A stretch of 64,000 nucleotides of DNA. Origin: Adiantum capillus-veneris (lineage: Eukaryota; Streptophyta; Polypodiopsida; Polypodiales; Pteridaceae). The notes under the pieces are model-generated. The model was not told the DNA's origin and did no database searches. It saw only the letters and a program-made list of their open reading frames with translations. Of this stretch, positions 20,366-35,542 are shown piece after piece. Position 1 is the first letter of the stretch. Every line of letters begins with the position of its first letter. The position numbers were made by a program, and so were the translations under genes. The stretch is from assembly GCA_014529385.2 (NCBI GenBank), contig CM043962.1:123801970-123865969 (forward strand), given 5' to 3'.

Positions 20366-23300
20366 TCACGTGGTGTGAGTGGAGTTCATAAGTGACTCTC
20401 GATGCTCAAAAATGGCTGAAATGAGCATCGCAATAGAGAGTCCACATCGTGGTTGGGAGAGGAAGGTATGTAGGGAGAGATCATGGCTGAATATATGGGG
20501 AAAAGAGGACCTAATGTGGTCAAAAGCTGAGCACTCAAGTAGTGTGTGGTACTCACTCTCTCGCACTTGACGAGGGCATAAGGTGCAAAGTCGATGACAC
20601 TCCTCGCCAGTGCCCCAACGCCCTGTCTCGCAGCGTAGAGAATGGGAGCTAAGACAAATGGAGGCAATGGTGCAGATCGCACTCAACGGGATGGGCTCAA
20701 GGATGTAGGAATGGGTTCGGTTACCTCGTTCCGAGAAGAAGAGATATTTGTAGTTTGGGGCAACGTGTGTGGTGTAATGGCTGAAGCGAGAACCTCCGGA
20801 TTTCTCCCAAGCCGTGATACATTGGCGTTGTAAGAAGGCCTCATTAACTTGGGAGTCGATCGACGCATCCTTGACCAAGTGACATGCATCCCATCTTCCA
20901 AACCATTTCTTGATATCAAGCATCCACCCCGAACTTAGTATTTTGCTCTTGCATGTCTTTTGAACCATTTGACTTGCTTCATATGCGATTCTAGGAAGTC
21001 GATGCAAAGGGCTACGTTGTGTCTTACGCATGTACTCCACAACCCTTTGCATGCCCAAGACCTCAATGGGAAGCAATCCGGACTCAAGAAGTAAGAGCAT
21101 GTAGGGTGTTTGTGTCTTGACTTGGAGAAAGTTGGTGAGAAAACGCTTTTGGACATTCTCAAACTCTTTCCAAGTAGACTTCCTGATGCTTCCACCCCAC
21201 ACCTCCACTCCATAAAGAAGCACCGGTGTCACCAATGTGTCAAAGAGGAACTTTTTGAGAGCCCAACACTTGATCTCTCCTGCATTGCACATGTTCTCAA
21301 ATGCATAATAGGCCCTCTTTTCGGCTTCCAAGCGACGCATTGCACAATCCTTCCATTTATGATTGGATGGAACCTCAAGGCCAAGGTACTTGAAGTGATC
21401 TACCACTTCAAGTTTCTCATTGTTATATACAATGCATGGATTTTCATCATTGAGGGTCTTTACAGGCATAACCTTGGTTTTGGATCCATTAACGATCAGC
21501 CCGCTATGTAGGCAAAAGCGTTCCAAGACACTCATAAGCTTTTGTGCATCTTCTAAGGTATGTGCCAAGAGCACTACATCATCGGCATAAAGCAAAAGCA
21601 TGATCACCGCATTTCCAATCTTAACCTCTTCTATGCCTTCTTGCTGCATAAAGTCAAGAACCATGCATTCCAATTCATCAATGAGTAGCCCAAAGAGGGT
21701 TGGGGAAAGTGGGCATCCTTGTTTGACACCAATAGTGCTTGCAAAAAATTCTGAAATTCCATCTCCCATACGTAATCGACGTATCACTTTTTGGTAGATG
21801 CGAAAGACTGCATGCATAAATTCTCTCGGCACTTGAAGGCTTTGCATATGTCTCCAAAGATTTCCTCGCGGTACCATGTCAAAAGCTTTCTTGAAATCCA
21901 CAAAGCAACAATACAATTTTTTTCCTTTCAATCGAGACGCTTCCATAAGAACTCGAAGAGTGACAAAGTGATCAATAGTGCTATGATGCTTTCGAAAACC
22001 TGCTTGGCCAAGTGCACGTTTGCCATTCTTTTCAGCCCATTCACTTATCTTCATCTCCATGATACATCCAAATAACTTTGCCATTAAAGAACCAACCATT
22101 ATAGTGCGATAGTTGTTCACATTGTTTACATCTCCTCCTTTGTGCAAAGGTTTGATCCAATTTGCACTCCAATCATGAGGTATGCCATACTGAAGTGCAA
22201 GGTTAAACATATCGCATATCCAATATCGTGTTTTCTTGCTTGTCCATTTAATCATTTCAGCCTTGACACCTTGAAGGTCACCTGCCTTACGAGTAGCAAG
22301 TTTCTCAAGCGCGCGGCATACATCCTCAATGGTAAAGAAGGGAGACATAAACGGAAGGGAGCTACAACACTCCATCTTATCAACATTGGGTTGCTCATAG
22401 AGATTCTTACAATGCATATACATATCCTCAAGAGTCAAGTCACCAAAGCTCTCAACGCGCTTGCCTTTTAGATTTTGCCAAAACTTGCCACATGCATGTG
22501 CTTTCTCTTGTGCTAAAAGAAGTTGTTTTTCGACTTCCCACCTTCTCCTCTTCTTTTGAACAAGTGCTTTGTATGTGTGTGAACATTCCAAGTAAACTTC
22601 CTTGTCTTTGATTGCATCCAATCTTAGCAAGTGTTTTTGGGCTTGACTACATTCCATGTCAAACCATTTCTTCTTGGTGCTACCCTTCTTAGACTTTTTG
22701 CAAGACATGTGTTTCACCGAAAAGCATTCCTTCGCACAAGAGAAAATTACTTCTTTGAAAACTTTCCACTTGCATTCTAATGTTGGGCTCTCTTGATGCT
22801 CTATCATGCTTAACATTTGGTCCACCATATCAGCATATATAAGTGCTCGTTTGAAGTCTAGACGTAGGTACAAATGATTCACATCATGATTGGAGGCTAC
22901 ATGCTCGGGCCGTTTACCACACTTGAGGTCAATACATAACATCCTATGATCCGATTACGGATTCCATTCACCAAGTGTAAAGCTTTGTATGCATTCTAGA
23001 GTGGCTTCCGAGAACAACATATAGTCAATCACGCTAGCACCGTTGTGCTTTCTACATGTAAATTCATTGGTGCCTTGCCATAGAGATACACCATTTGCAA
23101 TGAGCATTCCGGTACTATTGCACATATGTAGAAGTGACTTTCCATAGTGATCCACTTCTTTTGCATCATTAGAACTTCGATTATACATGTATGAGTCATC
23201 AATTCTTCTTGAGACATGCGGCATGTCTACTTGTTGTGTGTCGTGTTGTAGCATATTTGTGCGAGCATTCATGTCTCCAAAAACAATGACTTCACCTTGA

Positions 23301-23746
23301 TCCTTGTAATGAGCAATGTCTTCCTCTAGTTTAACAAAGGGCTGATCTCTATCCATATTCAAGCAAGCATAAAAGTTGGAGTCATAGTGAGGAATGTAGC
23401 AACCGGCCACAAACATGACTTGACCATTTGGTGGGCTGATTTTAAGCCATAAGTAGCGTTTATACTTATCTTCTTTGACAATGGAAACATCTTTCAAACC
23501 CTTTTTGGTCATACATGCTACGCCTCCTTGGCCTCTTCGTTGCTTTGCATTTTTGGCCCACATCAAAGAATGCACATCGTATTTGTCAAATCCAAGAATT
23601 CGTTGTGCATCATGCTCCCATGTTTCGACAAGAAGTATCACATCGGAGTCATTGGTAAGCTCATCAATGCCAATTCCCGCATTCCATGGGTACCCGTTAC
23701 AATTCCAAAAGCTTATTCGCAAGCGTGAGTTGATCTCATAGATCAT
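20366..23746 (-). pseudogene. LINE ORF2: endonuclease and reverse transcriptase, one stop codon
   Basis: About 1,126 codons from ATG 23746 with a single TAA at 22955-22957; GAA to TAA would explain it. Endonuclease motifs in order are SFWNCNGY, LLVETWEHD, FGDMNARTN, VIDYMLFS and, just after the stop, SDHRML, which holds the catalytic Asp-His. The RT has LHKGGDVNNVNNYRTI, AFDMVPR, GVKQGCPLSPTLF and the catalytic YADDVVLL. Near the C-terminus CTLCPRQVRESEYHTLLEC is a CCHC-like finger. The protein nicks DNA and copies the LINE RNA at the nick. The stop separates the last endonuclease block from the RT. Confidence 0.93.
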
Positions 23747-23752
23747 GTGTCC

Positions 23753-24277
23753 CTATTTGTTGGGTGGACTTGCATCCTCCTTAAGTGGCTTTTCTTCTTG
23801 AGGTGATACCTTAACCTTCTTGCTTCTTTCCTCATATGCTTTGCGACGTACATTTTGTTGCATAATAGTGCGATCCTCATATACATTACAACGTGTTCCT
23901 TTGAGGTAGATCCAACCATTGTCAAGGATGATCTTTCTCTTTACCTCATCAGCCATGGTACATACAATAGGTCTTTCTCCCGAGCGAGGGACTCCTTGTT
24001 TTCCAACTCGATGTGCACCATAAGCCATGATTCCTGACATGCCAAAGTGTGTAGCAAAAAACTCTTCAATAGCAACTGCAAGAGATTGGGGTGTTTCCAT
24101 GCTTTCCTCCTTGATTCCACGAATGACGATGTTCTTTGAGCGTTTTTTTCGTTCGTGCAATTCTTGAGTGTCCACATTCTCTACATTATTTGCTTGGACA
24201 ACGGCTTGCGTGATAGGAGATGTAGAAACCACATTATCCTTACATATATCAGCCCATGATTTGGATGCATTTCTCAT
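23753..24277 (-). CDS. LINE ORF1 protein, RRM-like
   Basis: 174 residues, intact, from ATG 24277. The middle part reads RSKNIVIRGIKEE, AYGAHRVGKQG and RPIVCTMADEVKRKIILDNGW, the pattern of RNA-recognition-type LINE ORF1 proteins. A basic tail (RRKAYEERSKKVKV) follows. It would coat the LINE RNA. Its TAG stop lies six bases before the ORF2 ATG, and both frames are the same, so read-through or re-initiation could make ORF2. Confidence 0.8.
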   Translation of the reverse strand: MRNASKSWADICKDNVVSTSPITQAVVQANNVENVDTQELHERKKRSKNIVIRGIKEESMETPQSLAVAIEEFFATHFGMSGIMAYGAHRVGKQGVPRSGERPIVCTMADEVKRKIILDNGWIYLKGTRCNVYEDRTIMQQNVRRKAYEERSKKVKVSPQEEKPLKEDASPPNK

Positions 24278-24300
24278 CTCACATACATCATGTCGTATTG

Positions 24301-24356
24301 TATCTATTGTTTCCTCTCTCTAGATATCTCTCTATCTTTACCTCTCTCTCTATCTC

Positions 24357-24404
<48 letters not shown>

Positions 24405-24434
24405 ATTTTTGAGAGAGAGAGAGAGAGAGAGAGA
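24301..24434. repeat. (TC)n-spacer-(GA)n inverted microsatellite
   Basis: Bases 24361-24400 are 20 perfect TC units, then tgccattttt, then about 12 GA units to 24434. The two arms are complementary and could fold into a hairpin of about 24 pairs. The irregular part 24310-24360 is a degenerate TC run. Confidence 0.88.
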
Positions 24435-25380
24435 AAGCCCGAGGGCAACCATTTGGACGGAGTGCAAGGGTCAACGGGGCCATTTCAAGGCCGGCCAAAC
24501 AGGGGTAACAGCCAAGAGGAACTGACTGGGGTGCCCAATCAAAGGGATAAAAAGGAGAGAGCAAGGGCAAGAAGCAAAGGAGAGAGGCCGTCACCAAGAG
24601 GAAGGAGGAGGAAAGAGAAATAGAGAGAGAGAAGTCTGGAGGGAGTTGGACAATAAGAGGGTCAAAGCTAGGCCAAAGAGGCAGTATAAGCTAAGCTCCC
24701 TAGAAGGGGTAAAAAATGAGGGAAAAAATAAAAAGGGTAAAAATGCATAGGGGGAAATAGCGACAAAAAGTAAAACGGTTTCCCCCTTCCTAAAGATGCC
24801 AAATAAGGGTACCAGATGGACCAATAAGAGGGCAATTTCCAAAATTGAAGGCCCCCCCCTATAAAAGTCAAAGTTTAATCAAATTAGGGGCTTTTTTGGT
24901 GTCGTTTGAAGCCTGCAAAGTGGAGTTCTCTGACAATCTAACCCCTTTGTAACTTTTTCTTGAAAATGGCCATAGTGATGGTAGTGCAAGCTTGTGTACA
25001 TGCCTTTTGAAATGCAATCAAGCCACTGTTGCCCCCTCTGCTTCCCCTTCCCCCCTCCTCTTTCTCCTGCTTTCATGTTTCCCTTCAGTGCCGGCTGTGT
25101 GGAAGTGTGTGCCCCCCGGATCGACGTGTTTTTTCTGAGAGAGTGAGATTGAGTGGCTGCGTGTGAGTGTAAGGGTAGAAACCAACCGTGGCAGTTGGTG
25201 TGCATTGTGTGGGGGATTCTTGGAGTGTGTGAGAAGTGGAAATTGGGCAGGCGATCGTCTGCTAGTGTAAAGTGTGTTTTTGAAGGTGTTTTGCGAGAGG
25301 ATAGGGGTACTATGGATACCCTGAGCTATAGAGAGGCCCTTGTGTATGTGCCGGGTGTGTTCCCCCATTCCCCCTCTTAA
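24435..25380 (+). other. LTR-like non-coding segment with TATA box
   Basis: No gene. 'cccccctataaaag' at about 24855-24868 is a good TATA box, followed by 500 bases with promoter/leader character. The part around 25330-25380 (ctatagagaggcccttgtgtatgtgccggg) resembles, in inverted orientation, 58460-58500 (gcctctctatagccccgggtata). It may be part of an LTR family present twice in the window. Confidence 0.45.
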
Positions 25381-28196
<2,816 letters not shown>

Positions 28197-28198
<2 letters not shown>

Positions 28199-29300
28199 GC
28201 TTGCAAATACACACATGAACAAACATATCGTGCGTTAGTTTTGAATGAAACAACCCTACATAATATCGATTAAGCTTTCCTAAATTTTCAGGGTTGTCAA
28301 GTAGCTATCTCCGTCCGACCAACACACAAAATCAATTATTCTATCAAAGGTATCATTTGAAATGTAACTAACCAAAGTAAAAAAACAAAGTTTGAATGCA
28401 AATAAAGAAAATTTTATCGATGACCTACCTTCAATATTGATGTTGCATCCCTCCATATTTGTTTGAAAGCATGATGTGTGCGTCATTCGTTGTTGCTTGG
28501 TCTAGTTAAGTGCATGAGTTGATACCAACCTAAAAATGTGAAGGCGTTTAACTTACTCCAAGTTAAACTCCATCAAAGGGTCAGTTAAACTCCATCAAAG
28601 GGTCAAAGGTATTTGTCTTCATCTATAGTTTTTCTTTGTTTTTCTCATGCGAAAGCATAAATTCATATTTTTTTATCTTTGTATAACAAGGTTAAGTTTT
28701 TGAAAACCATAAAGACAAAATTTGACCTTATAGACAAATTTTTGTACGATGTGATGATTTGATTATTATGTGTTTGAGCAAAGTGTGCCTTAGCTTAACC
28801 TTGAACCGGTTGAAAAAACAAATCAATCGGTTGAAGAGAGAGGGAGAAAGGAAAAATCCGCATGAGAAATCCAACAAAATAGAATGAACATATAAATTCT
28901 TTTTGTTATTTTTAAAATTTCCTCTTTGAATCTATCCTAAAGGGAATTTTGTACCTATTGAGCTATACAGGATTCCAAATAACATCAAACATTTCATATG
29001 AAATTGTTTGATCATGTGTTTAAAACAAATCCCATTGTGTTAACCATGCGACCTTGTCCACATAAATTTGACTAATTCCCATATTGAATAATTCTATTTA
29101 CACTTTTGACAAAAAACAAAGAGTTTTGGTGAAAGAAACCAGAGAAGTCTTCCAATTTCAAGATATAGGAATGTTTTACTCATATGTATAAATCTATTCA
29201 AGGTTTGATTGCAAAACATTCATTTGTAAGCCATGCTTTTCCATCATGACAAAACAACAAAACTTGTGATTGAAATAAGCTGGGGAGGGGGCATTTCAAA
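28197..29300. other. No gene seen
   Basis: AT-rich. Bases near 28560-28600 repeat 'agttaaactccatcaaagggtca' twice in tandem. 'gtgtgccttagcttaaccttg' near 28783 is a fourth, diverged copy of the 26-kb repeat unit. Confidence 0.5.
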
Positions 29301-30900
29301 ACGTTCAACACAGTGAAGAATTCCTCTCTTTAGCAAAAGGAGATGGTGGCCACTTGAAGAAAAGGAAAAAGCTTCATACATTGCCTCGTGAGGACAATAC
29401 TACAAAAGAAACCTCTGTGAACACTATTAACTTGAAGGGTCGGGAATCTTCCATGGAAAATGCACTTGTTGTAAGTGTGGCCAACACACTTGTTAATGGC
29501 TCTCCTACATCCTCAAGTCTTTAAGTATTGAACCCCGAACCACTTGTTACTCTTCACATCAAGGGTCAAGCAACAAGAAGGGTAAACAAGAAGAAATGGG
29601 GTTTCACATGTTTGAAAAGTTATTTCCATTTGGTTCCACTTCACAATTTTCCATTCACGTTGGTAAATGTGAGGAGGCAACCCCACTTTATACATATAGA
29701 ACCCTTGCATGGGATTATACAGAGACATTAACAAAACTCTTTGTTAGTAATCCTATGGCTCTTGCCACCTCAGCATAGCTAATGCCTTACATTAGGGAAA
29801 ATGGGGAGTCAAGACCACTTACAAGCAATGAGGTATATGCAGCAAAAATCTATATCCAAAGAGAATCACCACATTGCATGGCAACCAAACATTTATATGA
29901 AACACAGAATACTTGAATACTTGTCTTGCATAACAAACAAATAATCACATAATGTCATGAAGAATGCTCCTTATATTGAGCAACTCAAGAAGTTGAGAGA
30001 CCAATGGATGGAATTTGGATCTCCATCAAAACCTCAACAAGGACTTCCAAAGTCTAGCATGCTACGGCTACCTTGGTAGGTAGAGTATCACATACTACAT
30101 TTTTTTCTTTTACAAAATAGCATGTTATGAAACAATATGCCAAATGTGATTTATTATCTCAAGTAGAAAAACGTGGAAAGAAGGGAAGACAAGCATCACC
30201 GGCTACCTTTTGTTGCTTGATGGGGCTAAAGGATAGAGAGATTGATAGGTTGCAAAACGAAATCAATGAACATAAAATCTTATTTCTTAGAAATAAGTGG
30301 GATAAGGAAGATCTTATAGATATGGAATCAAGGGCAGAGTAGTTAAAGCAGGACAAGGTGCTAAAGGAATAGTTGGTCACACTTTTCAATGCATCAATAT
30401 CAACCAACAAGAGTGTCTTGAAAACATGGGAGGAGCTAGTTAATGACTACAATATCATAAAGGATGTTTGCTCAAAGTTTTTAGGCATTTGTAGTGATTG
30501 GTTGTTAAAAAAAAAAAGCACATAAGGGTGATCCAGGTCCACTACCCAATGGTGCAAGAGACATAGTCAATTTCTTTGTTGGAAGAAAGGGGACCCCTCA
30601 ATCTTCTAGCACATTTCCTTGGTTAGTGTATGTTGTTGTGTATGATTTAGAAGCTCTTTATGTAATATATAATCTGTACAAAGATCCAATTACCATTGGT
30701 GTAGCTATCTTGGATGCTACACCTGGAGTAGAAGGAATGAATTGGGATTCCTCCAAGTTTGAGAGTCTTGTCTCCTATTTGCTAAGGATGACTTGTGAGC
30801 CTAAACAATTCATCCTACTATCTTTGCTTACTTAGAGGCAAATGGTTGCTTTGGAGGATGTTCTTCTACACGTTGAGGCGGTCCGGGGTGGGCAACAACC
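29300..30900 (+). pseudogene. Relic of an unrecognised protein gene
   Basis: Protein-like stretches on the plus strand in several frames: DGGHLKKRKKLHTLPREDN and LHIKGQATRRVNKKKWGF (one frame, stop at 29522), then EKLFPFGSTSQFSIHVGKCE, RQASPATFCCLMGLKDREID with a coiled region (RLQNEINEHK), and VVVYDLEALYVIYNLYKDP, VAILDATPGVEGMNWDSSKF and VSYLLRMTCEPKQF. Stops and shifts are frequent. I recognise no domain. The coherent strand and amino-acid use suggest a real former gene of about 500-600 residues. Confidence 0.5.
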
Positions 30901-31123
30901 TCTAGACACCCTTCAAGGCTCCCGTGCTGCTCAATGGGGCTGGCGAAAAACACAACACAAACCAAAACAACAAACCCACAACCAAATCCCAACTACACAA
31001 GGGGCACCACCTAGTTTAAGAGCGAACTAGGACGCAAAAGAGGAGAATCGTTAGAGCAACCCACAAACAAGCAAGGAATTTACACTAACCCTAACACCAA
31101 TGGAACACTCTCACACACTAAAA

Positions 31124-31126
<3 letters not shown>

Positions 31127-31189
<63 letters not shown>
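31127..31189. repeat. (GA)n microsatellite
   Basis: 63 bases of perfect GA, following the gene relic by about 200 bases. Confidence 0.9.
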
Positions 31190-31191
<2 letters not shown>

Positions 31192-33450
31192 GGTGTACAA
31201 CTTAGCTTCAACTTTATATTTTGCACAAAAAAGGAACTTAGAGCTTGCGGAATCAGGTGACAAGATTTGGTTATAGCATCACTAGCACATTGTCTTAGGG
31301 TTATGGGAGCCCTCTCACCATCCACTCTCTTACAATGGTAGCCAAACAATAGCCAATGAATCACAAGCAACAAAACAACAACCTTCAATGCAACAAGTCA
31401 CCTTATGAAGCTGAATGAGTTTGCCAAGCCAAATTGGAGGAGAAGCGTGAGCCTTTGGACATGAATTGCACCCAAAACTACCAATTCATTGATGTTGGGG
31501 TAGATACAACAATGGTAGGAAGAATATCTTCTACTCGCACTCACTCAAACTAGCTCAAGCTTTTCTATGCACCAAGGTGATGGTGAATAGAAAGCTTACT
31601 CTCTCTTTACAACCAAGATAGAACTGGCGTGTGGTACGCTCAATCTAGTGTGCAATGGTATAGTGATGTCTTTTACAAGGAGGAATGGGTTCTATTTATA
31701 GGTTTTAGAAGCCTTGATTAGGATTAAGCCTAATCAATTTTATTAGGAAAGATCAAGGATTATGAATTTTTATGAATTTCAAATGAGAATGGGGTCTCTC
31801 TTTTCTCTTGAGTCACATGGATGTGGGCTCAAGTAAGAGAATTATTGATGTGGTGAAAGGAGAGAAACTTCCATGGGAGTGAGTGAATTTGGTTTACTTG
31901 TGCGGTTGCCTACTCCATATGTTGATAGTGTGGGTGCATTTTTACAAGAGAAGTTAGTTGTTAGTGGTAATAATCACTAGAATTGTTAGTGATACATTTA
32001 CAATGGGTAGGATGAGTTGATTTGATGAAGGAAGAGGGGTGAATTAAAAGACAATCATTGAGATGGTGAAGCTTTGAAGAAGCTTGAACTCACCCTTGTG
32101 TAGATTGTGGAAAACATGACCGCTGGTCTTCTTCTTCTTCTTCGCTTCTTTACGCCGCCGCCACGGTTGACCACCACGATGAAAAGAGGATTTGTTGATG
32201 AAAAATCCTCAATTTACAGAAGTTATCATGGTTAAGATGCTGAATTTTAGATATTTTTAGGAGAGGTAAATGAAATTGTAACATAGAAGCAATAGAGAGA
32301 GACATGGAGAGGGTGTATGTATGTAGAGGTTCATAAAAGAACTATAGGGATGAGAGAGAAGGGTAATGGTGAAGAGGGTGGGAGAAGCCATGGAAATTGC
32401 AGGTTTGAGTGAGGGAAGGAGAGGGAGGGATATGTAAGAGTGAGTAGGTGTGTGGAAGGGTGAGAGAAGACTAAGGGCTACTTGTGAGAAAAGTGGGCAG
32501 ACTGGGGTCCACTCAAAAAATCATAGATCACCGCTGGTAGCTCCAAAAATCATGAAAAAATTTGAAGTGATTATTCAGAGTGTGGGCTACATTTTATCTT
32601 TTGACCACCGCTCCAAATTCGGAGTGGAGATAGGTGCAAAAATTCTCACCAAAAAGCCTGTTTTTATGCCTGCAAAAGTCTTTTAGTGGCCCCCTCCTTT
32701 GTTGAATTTGTACAATGCATCCAAGAGTGAGCCCCTCCTTTGTCATATTATAATACAAAGCATCCAAGTTTCCCTTGACCCATGCATGGAGGAGGATTAT
32801 TGGTGAATAAAGAAATATATACATGGTGGGACTAGTGTATGGACTATTCATGGACTTTAGCTCAATGAGCACATGGTGTTAGAATAATGAGTAAAAATAA
32901 TAATAAAAATATGGAGGAGTTATGGATATGGAAAGATATTGCAATCATATGATATGGTCCCTCGTTGAATTATTTTGGGTGAAAGAGGAAAAGGTATGCA
33001 AGTAAATAATATAATAAACGTAACCAATGAGTAGAAATCAATTTTTTATTTTCACGAGGGTGAGGGTGAAAATGTGGGAGTGATTTGTATAAAGGAAAAA
33101 TATGAGGTTAGAGTATGTACATATTGGCAAAAAATATAATTATGGTGTAAGAGGATGAAAGAAGGTGTACCTAGGTTTAATAAAACACACACCTAAGTAG
33201 AAATATTTAAATAAAATACCAAAATAATAATAAAAAATCCCTATATTTAGGCCATATATACAATGAAATATTTACACACAAAGAGGTCATAATATACTTT
33301 TATTTTTTTGGCTCAACTAGCCCAGTGACTAGCTAGCTGAGGGTGTTTAAGAAGATATGGGAAAAGCCCCCTAACTCACACGCACCTATATACAGTGAAA
33401 GGGTGAGGGTAACCACATTGTTTGAGTGATTTGATAGGGTGAGATAACTC
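31190..33450. other. No gene seen
   Basis: More than 2 kb of AT-rich DNA with short frames only. A Phe/Ser-like cttcttcttcttc run lies near 32124, and 'ggagaggg' type purine stretches occur near 32300-32450. No LTR ends, splice-linked frames or RNA genes were recognised. Confidence 0.5.
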
Positions 33451-33453
33451 ACT

Positions 33454-33830
33454 ATGGAAATTACAGAGAGCCGAAAAACGGCTATCAATGTCAGCATAAA
33501 TTTCCAGATGCTTGTTGGTAGCATTGATTTCTTGCGTTTAGCCAACAATTTTGCTTCTGGATCCATAGATAGATTTGTGGTATTAACATTAGTGAGCATG
33601 AGCAAAACTTTTGTCAACCTTGATCGCTATGTTAACAATACAAACAAGCCCCTAACATGGGGCAATGCACATATTGAAGTGGAGGGGACTGACAAAGATC
33701 TTGATGATGAGTAACAAGTGGCCAAAGCAATAGTGAGGAGGAAGAAGCAAGTTATCAACAAAAATGTGAAGTCATTCAATGACCAACACAAGGTTTTCCT
33801 TGATGTGTTTGCAGGTGGTCTTGCATCAAA

Positions 33831-33901
<71 letters not shown>

Positions 33902-33954
33902 ATGTGTACATGGTGAAAAAGTTGGTGAGAATGTCTCTCCTAGTTTTCCTGTGA
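33454..33954 (+). pseudogene. Unrecognised coding relic carrying a (TC)n insertion
   Basis: One frame with a TAA at 33712: ITESRKTAINVSINFQMLV, SIDFLRLANNFASGSIDRFV, GTDKDLDDE, stop, QVAKAIVRRKKQVINKNVK and HKVFLDVFAGGLASKA, then 66 bases of CT, then YVYMVKKLVRM. The sequence before the CT run looks like protein. No family is recognised. Confidence 0.4.
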
Positions 33955-33988
33955 CTAGTTTTTCAAAGCCACAATGACTAAATTTGGT

Positions 33989-34074
<86 letters not shown>
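33832..34074. repeat. Two (TC)n microsatellites
   Basis: Perfect TC at 33832-33897 and 33990-34074, separated by 92 bases of unique sequence. Confidence 0.92.
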
Positions 34075-34077
<3 letters not shown>

Positions 34078-35540
34078 CACATGGTCAAAATTTTAATGAG
34101 GATACTTCTTCACACTCTCCCTAAGTGTGTGAATTTGGTATTCTCTCTCTTTCTGTCGAGTGTCCCTTAAGTTTATGTACTATTTTGTACTACCTTAAGA
34201 ATCTTTTTTAAGAACAGATCCATTAAGATGTATTGCAAACCAATTTGTAGTATGGCTCCAGTTTTTTGTAATCATAATCACATGGCAGCAAAAGCTAAAA
34301 TGGAAACTATTGCCTATGAGTTCACTTTTGTTTGTTTCACACCACTCAAAATAGAGAGTTTACTAGGATTCAATGGCTTAAGTTATATTTGTGCAAGTGT
34401 TTTATTCATATACTTAAAAACCCACAAGTTGAAGAAGTGAAATTGAATGATCTTATCAAAAGCGTTCAGATGAATTTCTAACTATATTTTTCAAATAGTA
34501 TTTTTCAAACATCAAAATTTGTAAGACAGTGAAAAAAATCTTAACCACATACTCAAAGGAGAATGCAACGACAATTAGATATACAAGTCATTTGATTAGT
34601 CATCTTAGGTATATGAGACATTCCTTACCTCTTATAGTCATGGTGACATGTTAGCTTTGACCTTATGGTCAAATTCTTTTACTATGTTCAATTGCAACTA
34701 TTGCTTCTTTAAATCATCTCCTTATCACAATCATCAACTTATGTGTTTAACAATTGAAAAACTCACTCATAGGTTTTGAACATGCGGAAGAACACTCTCA
34801 CCTAGGTTTTGACCATGTGGAGAGAGTAGTCATACTTCAAAAAGAGAGTAGTTGACTATGTGGAGAGAGTAGCTATTGCACTTCAAAAAAAAATAACACT
34901 CACTCATAGGTTTTGAACATGTGGAAGAACACACTCACATGGGTTTTGACCATGCGGAGAGAGTAGTTATAGATAAAAAAGAATGGTCAAAAAACAAAAG
35001 AGAATGTTTAAAAATGTTTTTACTACTTGTTGAAAAGCTAAGCAAGTGCAATTTTTAAATGCTCAAACCTCAAAAGATAAACTTTTCCCCAATCAATACA
35101 TGTGCTCGTTCTGACCACATGGTCAAACTAAGTGAGAAAGTTTTGTCCACATGTTAGAAACCTAAGTGAGTGTATTTTCAAGTGTTGAAAACCCAAATGA
35201 GCAAGTTTGCTCCACATTCTCAAAACCTACGTATTTGGTATTTAACCAAGGACTTTTTGACACAAATTTCATCTTCCAAGATGAAAGGGATTTATTTTTC
35301 AAATAGTGTGTTATACGTTTTGAAACACATAGCAAAGTACTATATCATGGACAAAACTTCACCACATTTACAAAATGGAAATTAGGAGATTCCCATATTC
35401 ACTAATAAGGTGTCGGAGAAAGAAATAATTCCTCAATTATCATCACTCTTCTTTCTTAGCATACTCACGCTTATATGGTGTGGGGTCACGTCTTGTCATT
35501 GCCCATTGTTCAAAACATACAAAGAATACATTATATTATA
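34075..35540. repeat. AT-rich spacer with a 137-bp direct repeat
   Basis: 'actcactcataggttttgaacatg' starts at 34761 and again at 34898; the copies remain alike through 'ggttttgaccatg(t/c)ggagagagtagt' (to about 34980). The same words (gaccatgtgg, cacatg) recur loosely from 34640 to 35230. No gene seen. Confidence 0.65.
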
Positions 35541-35542
35541 AT

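Larger units (their letters stand above)
20314..24300 (-). mobile_element. Non-LTR retrotransposon (LINE), almost intact
   Basis: Minus-strand element with ORF1, an endonuclease and a reverse transcriptase. Only one stop breaks ORF2. The endonuclease is of apurinic type, so it belongs to the ORF1 plus APE class, but I do not assign a clade. The 3' untranslated region is about 50 bases and ends in a TC run. The 5' end lies near 24300, where irregular GA repeats begin. Confidence 0.92.

Noticed and set aside
28280-28486. Similarity of a minus frame here (NMEGCNINIEG) to 45479-45799 (NMEGCNATV)
   Set aside because: About 16 of 20 bases agree over a short stretch and the flanks do not; too weak to call a shared gene.
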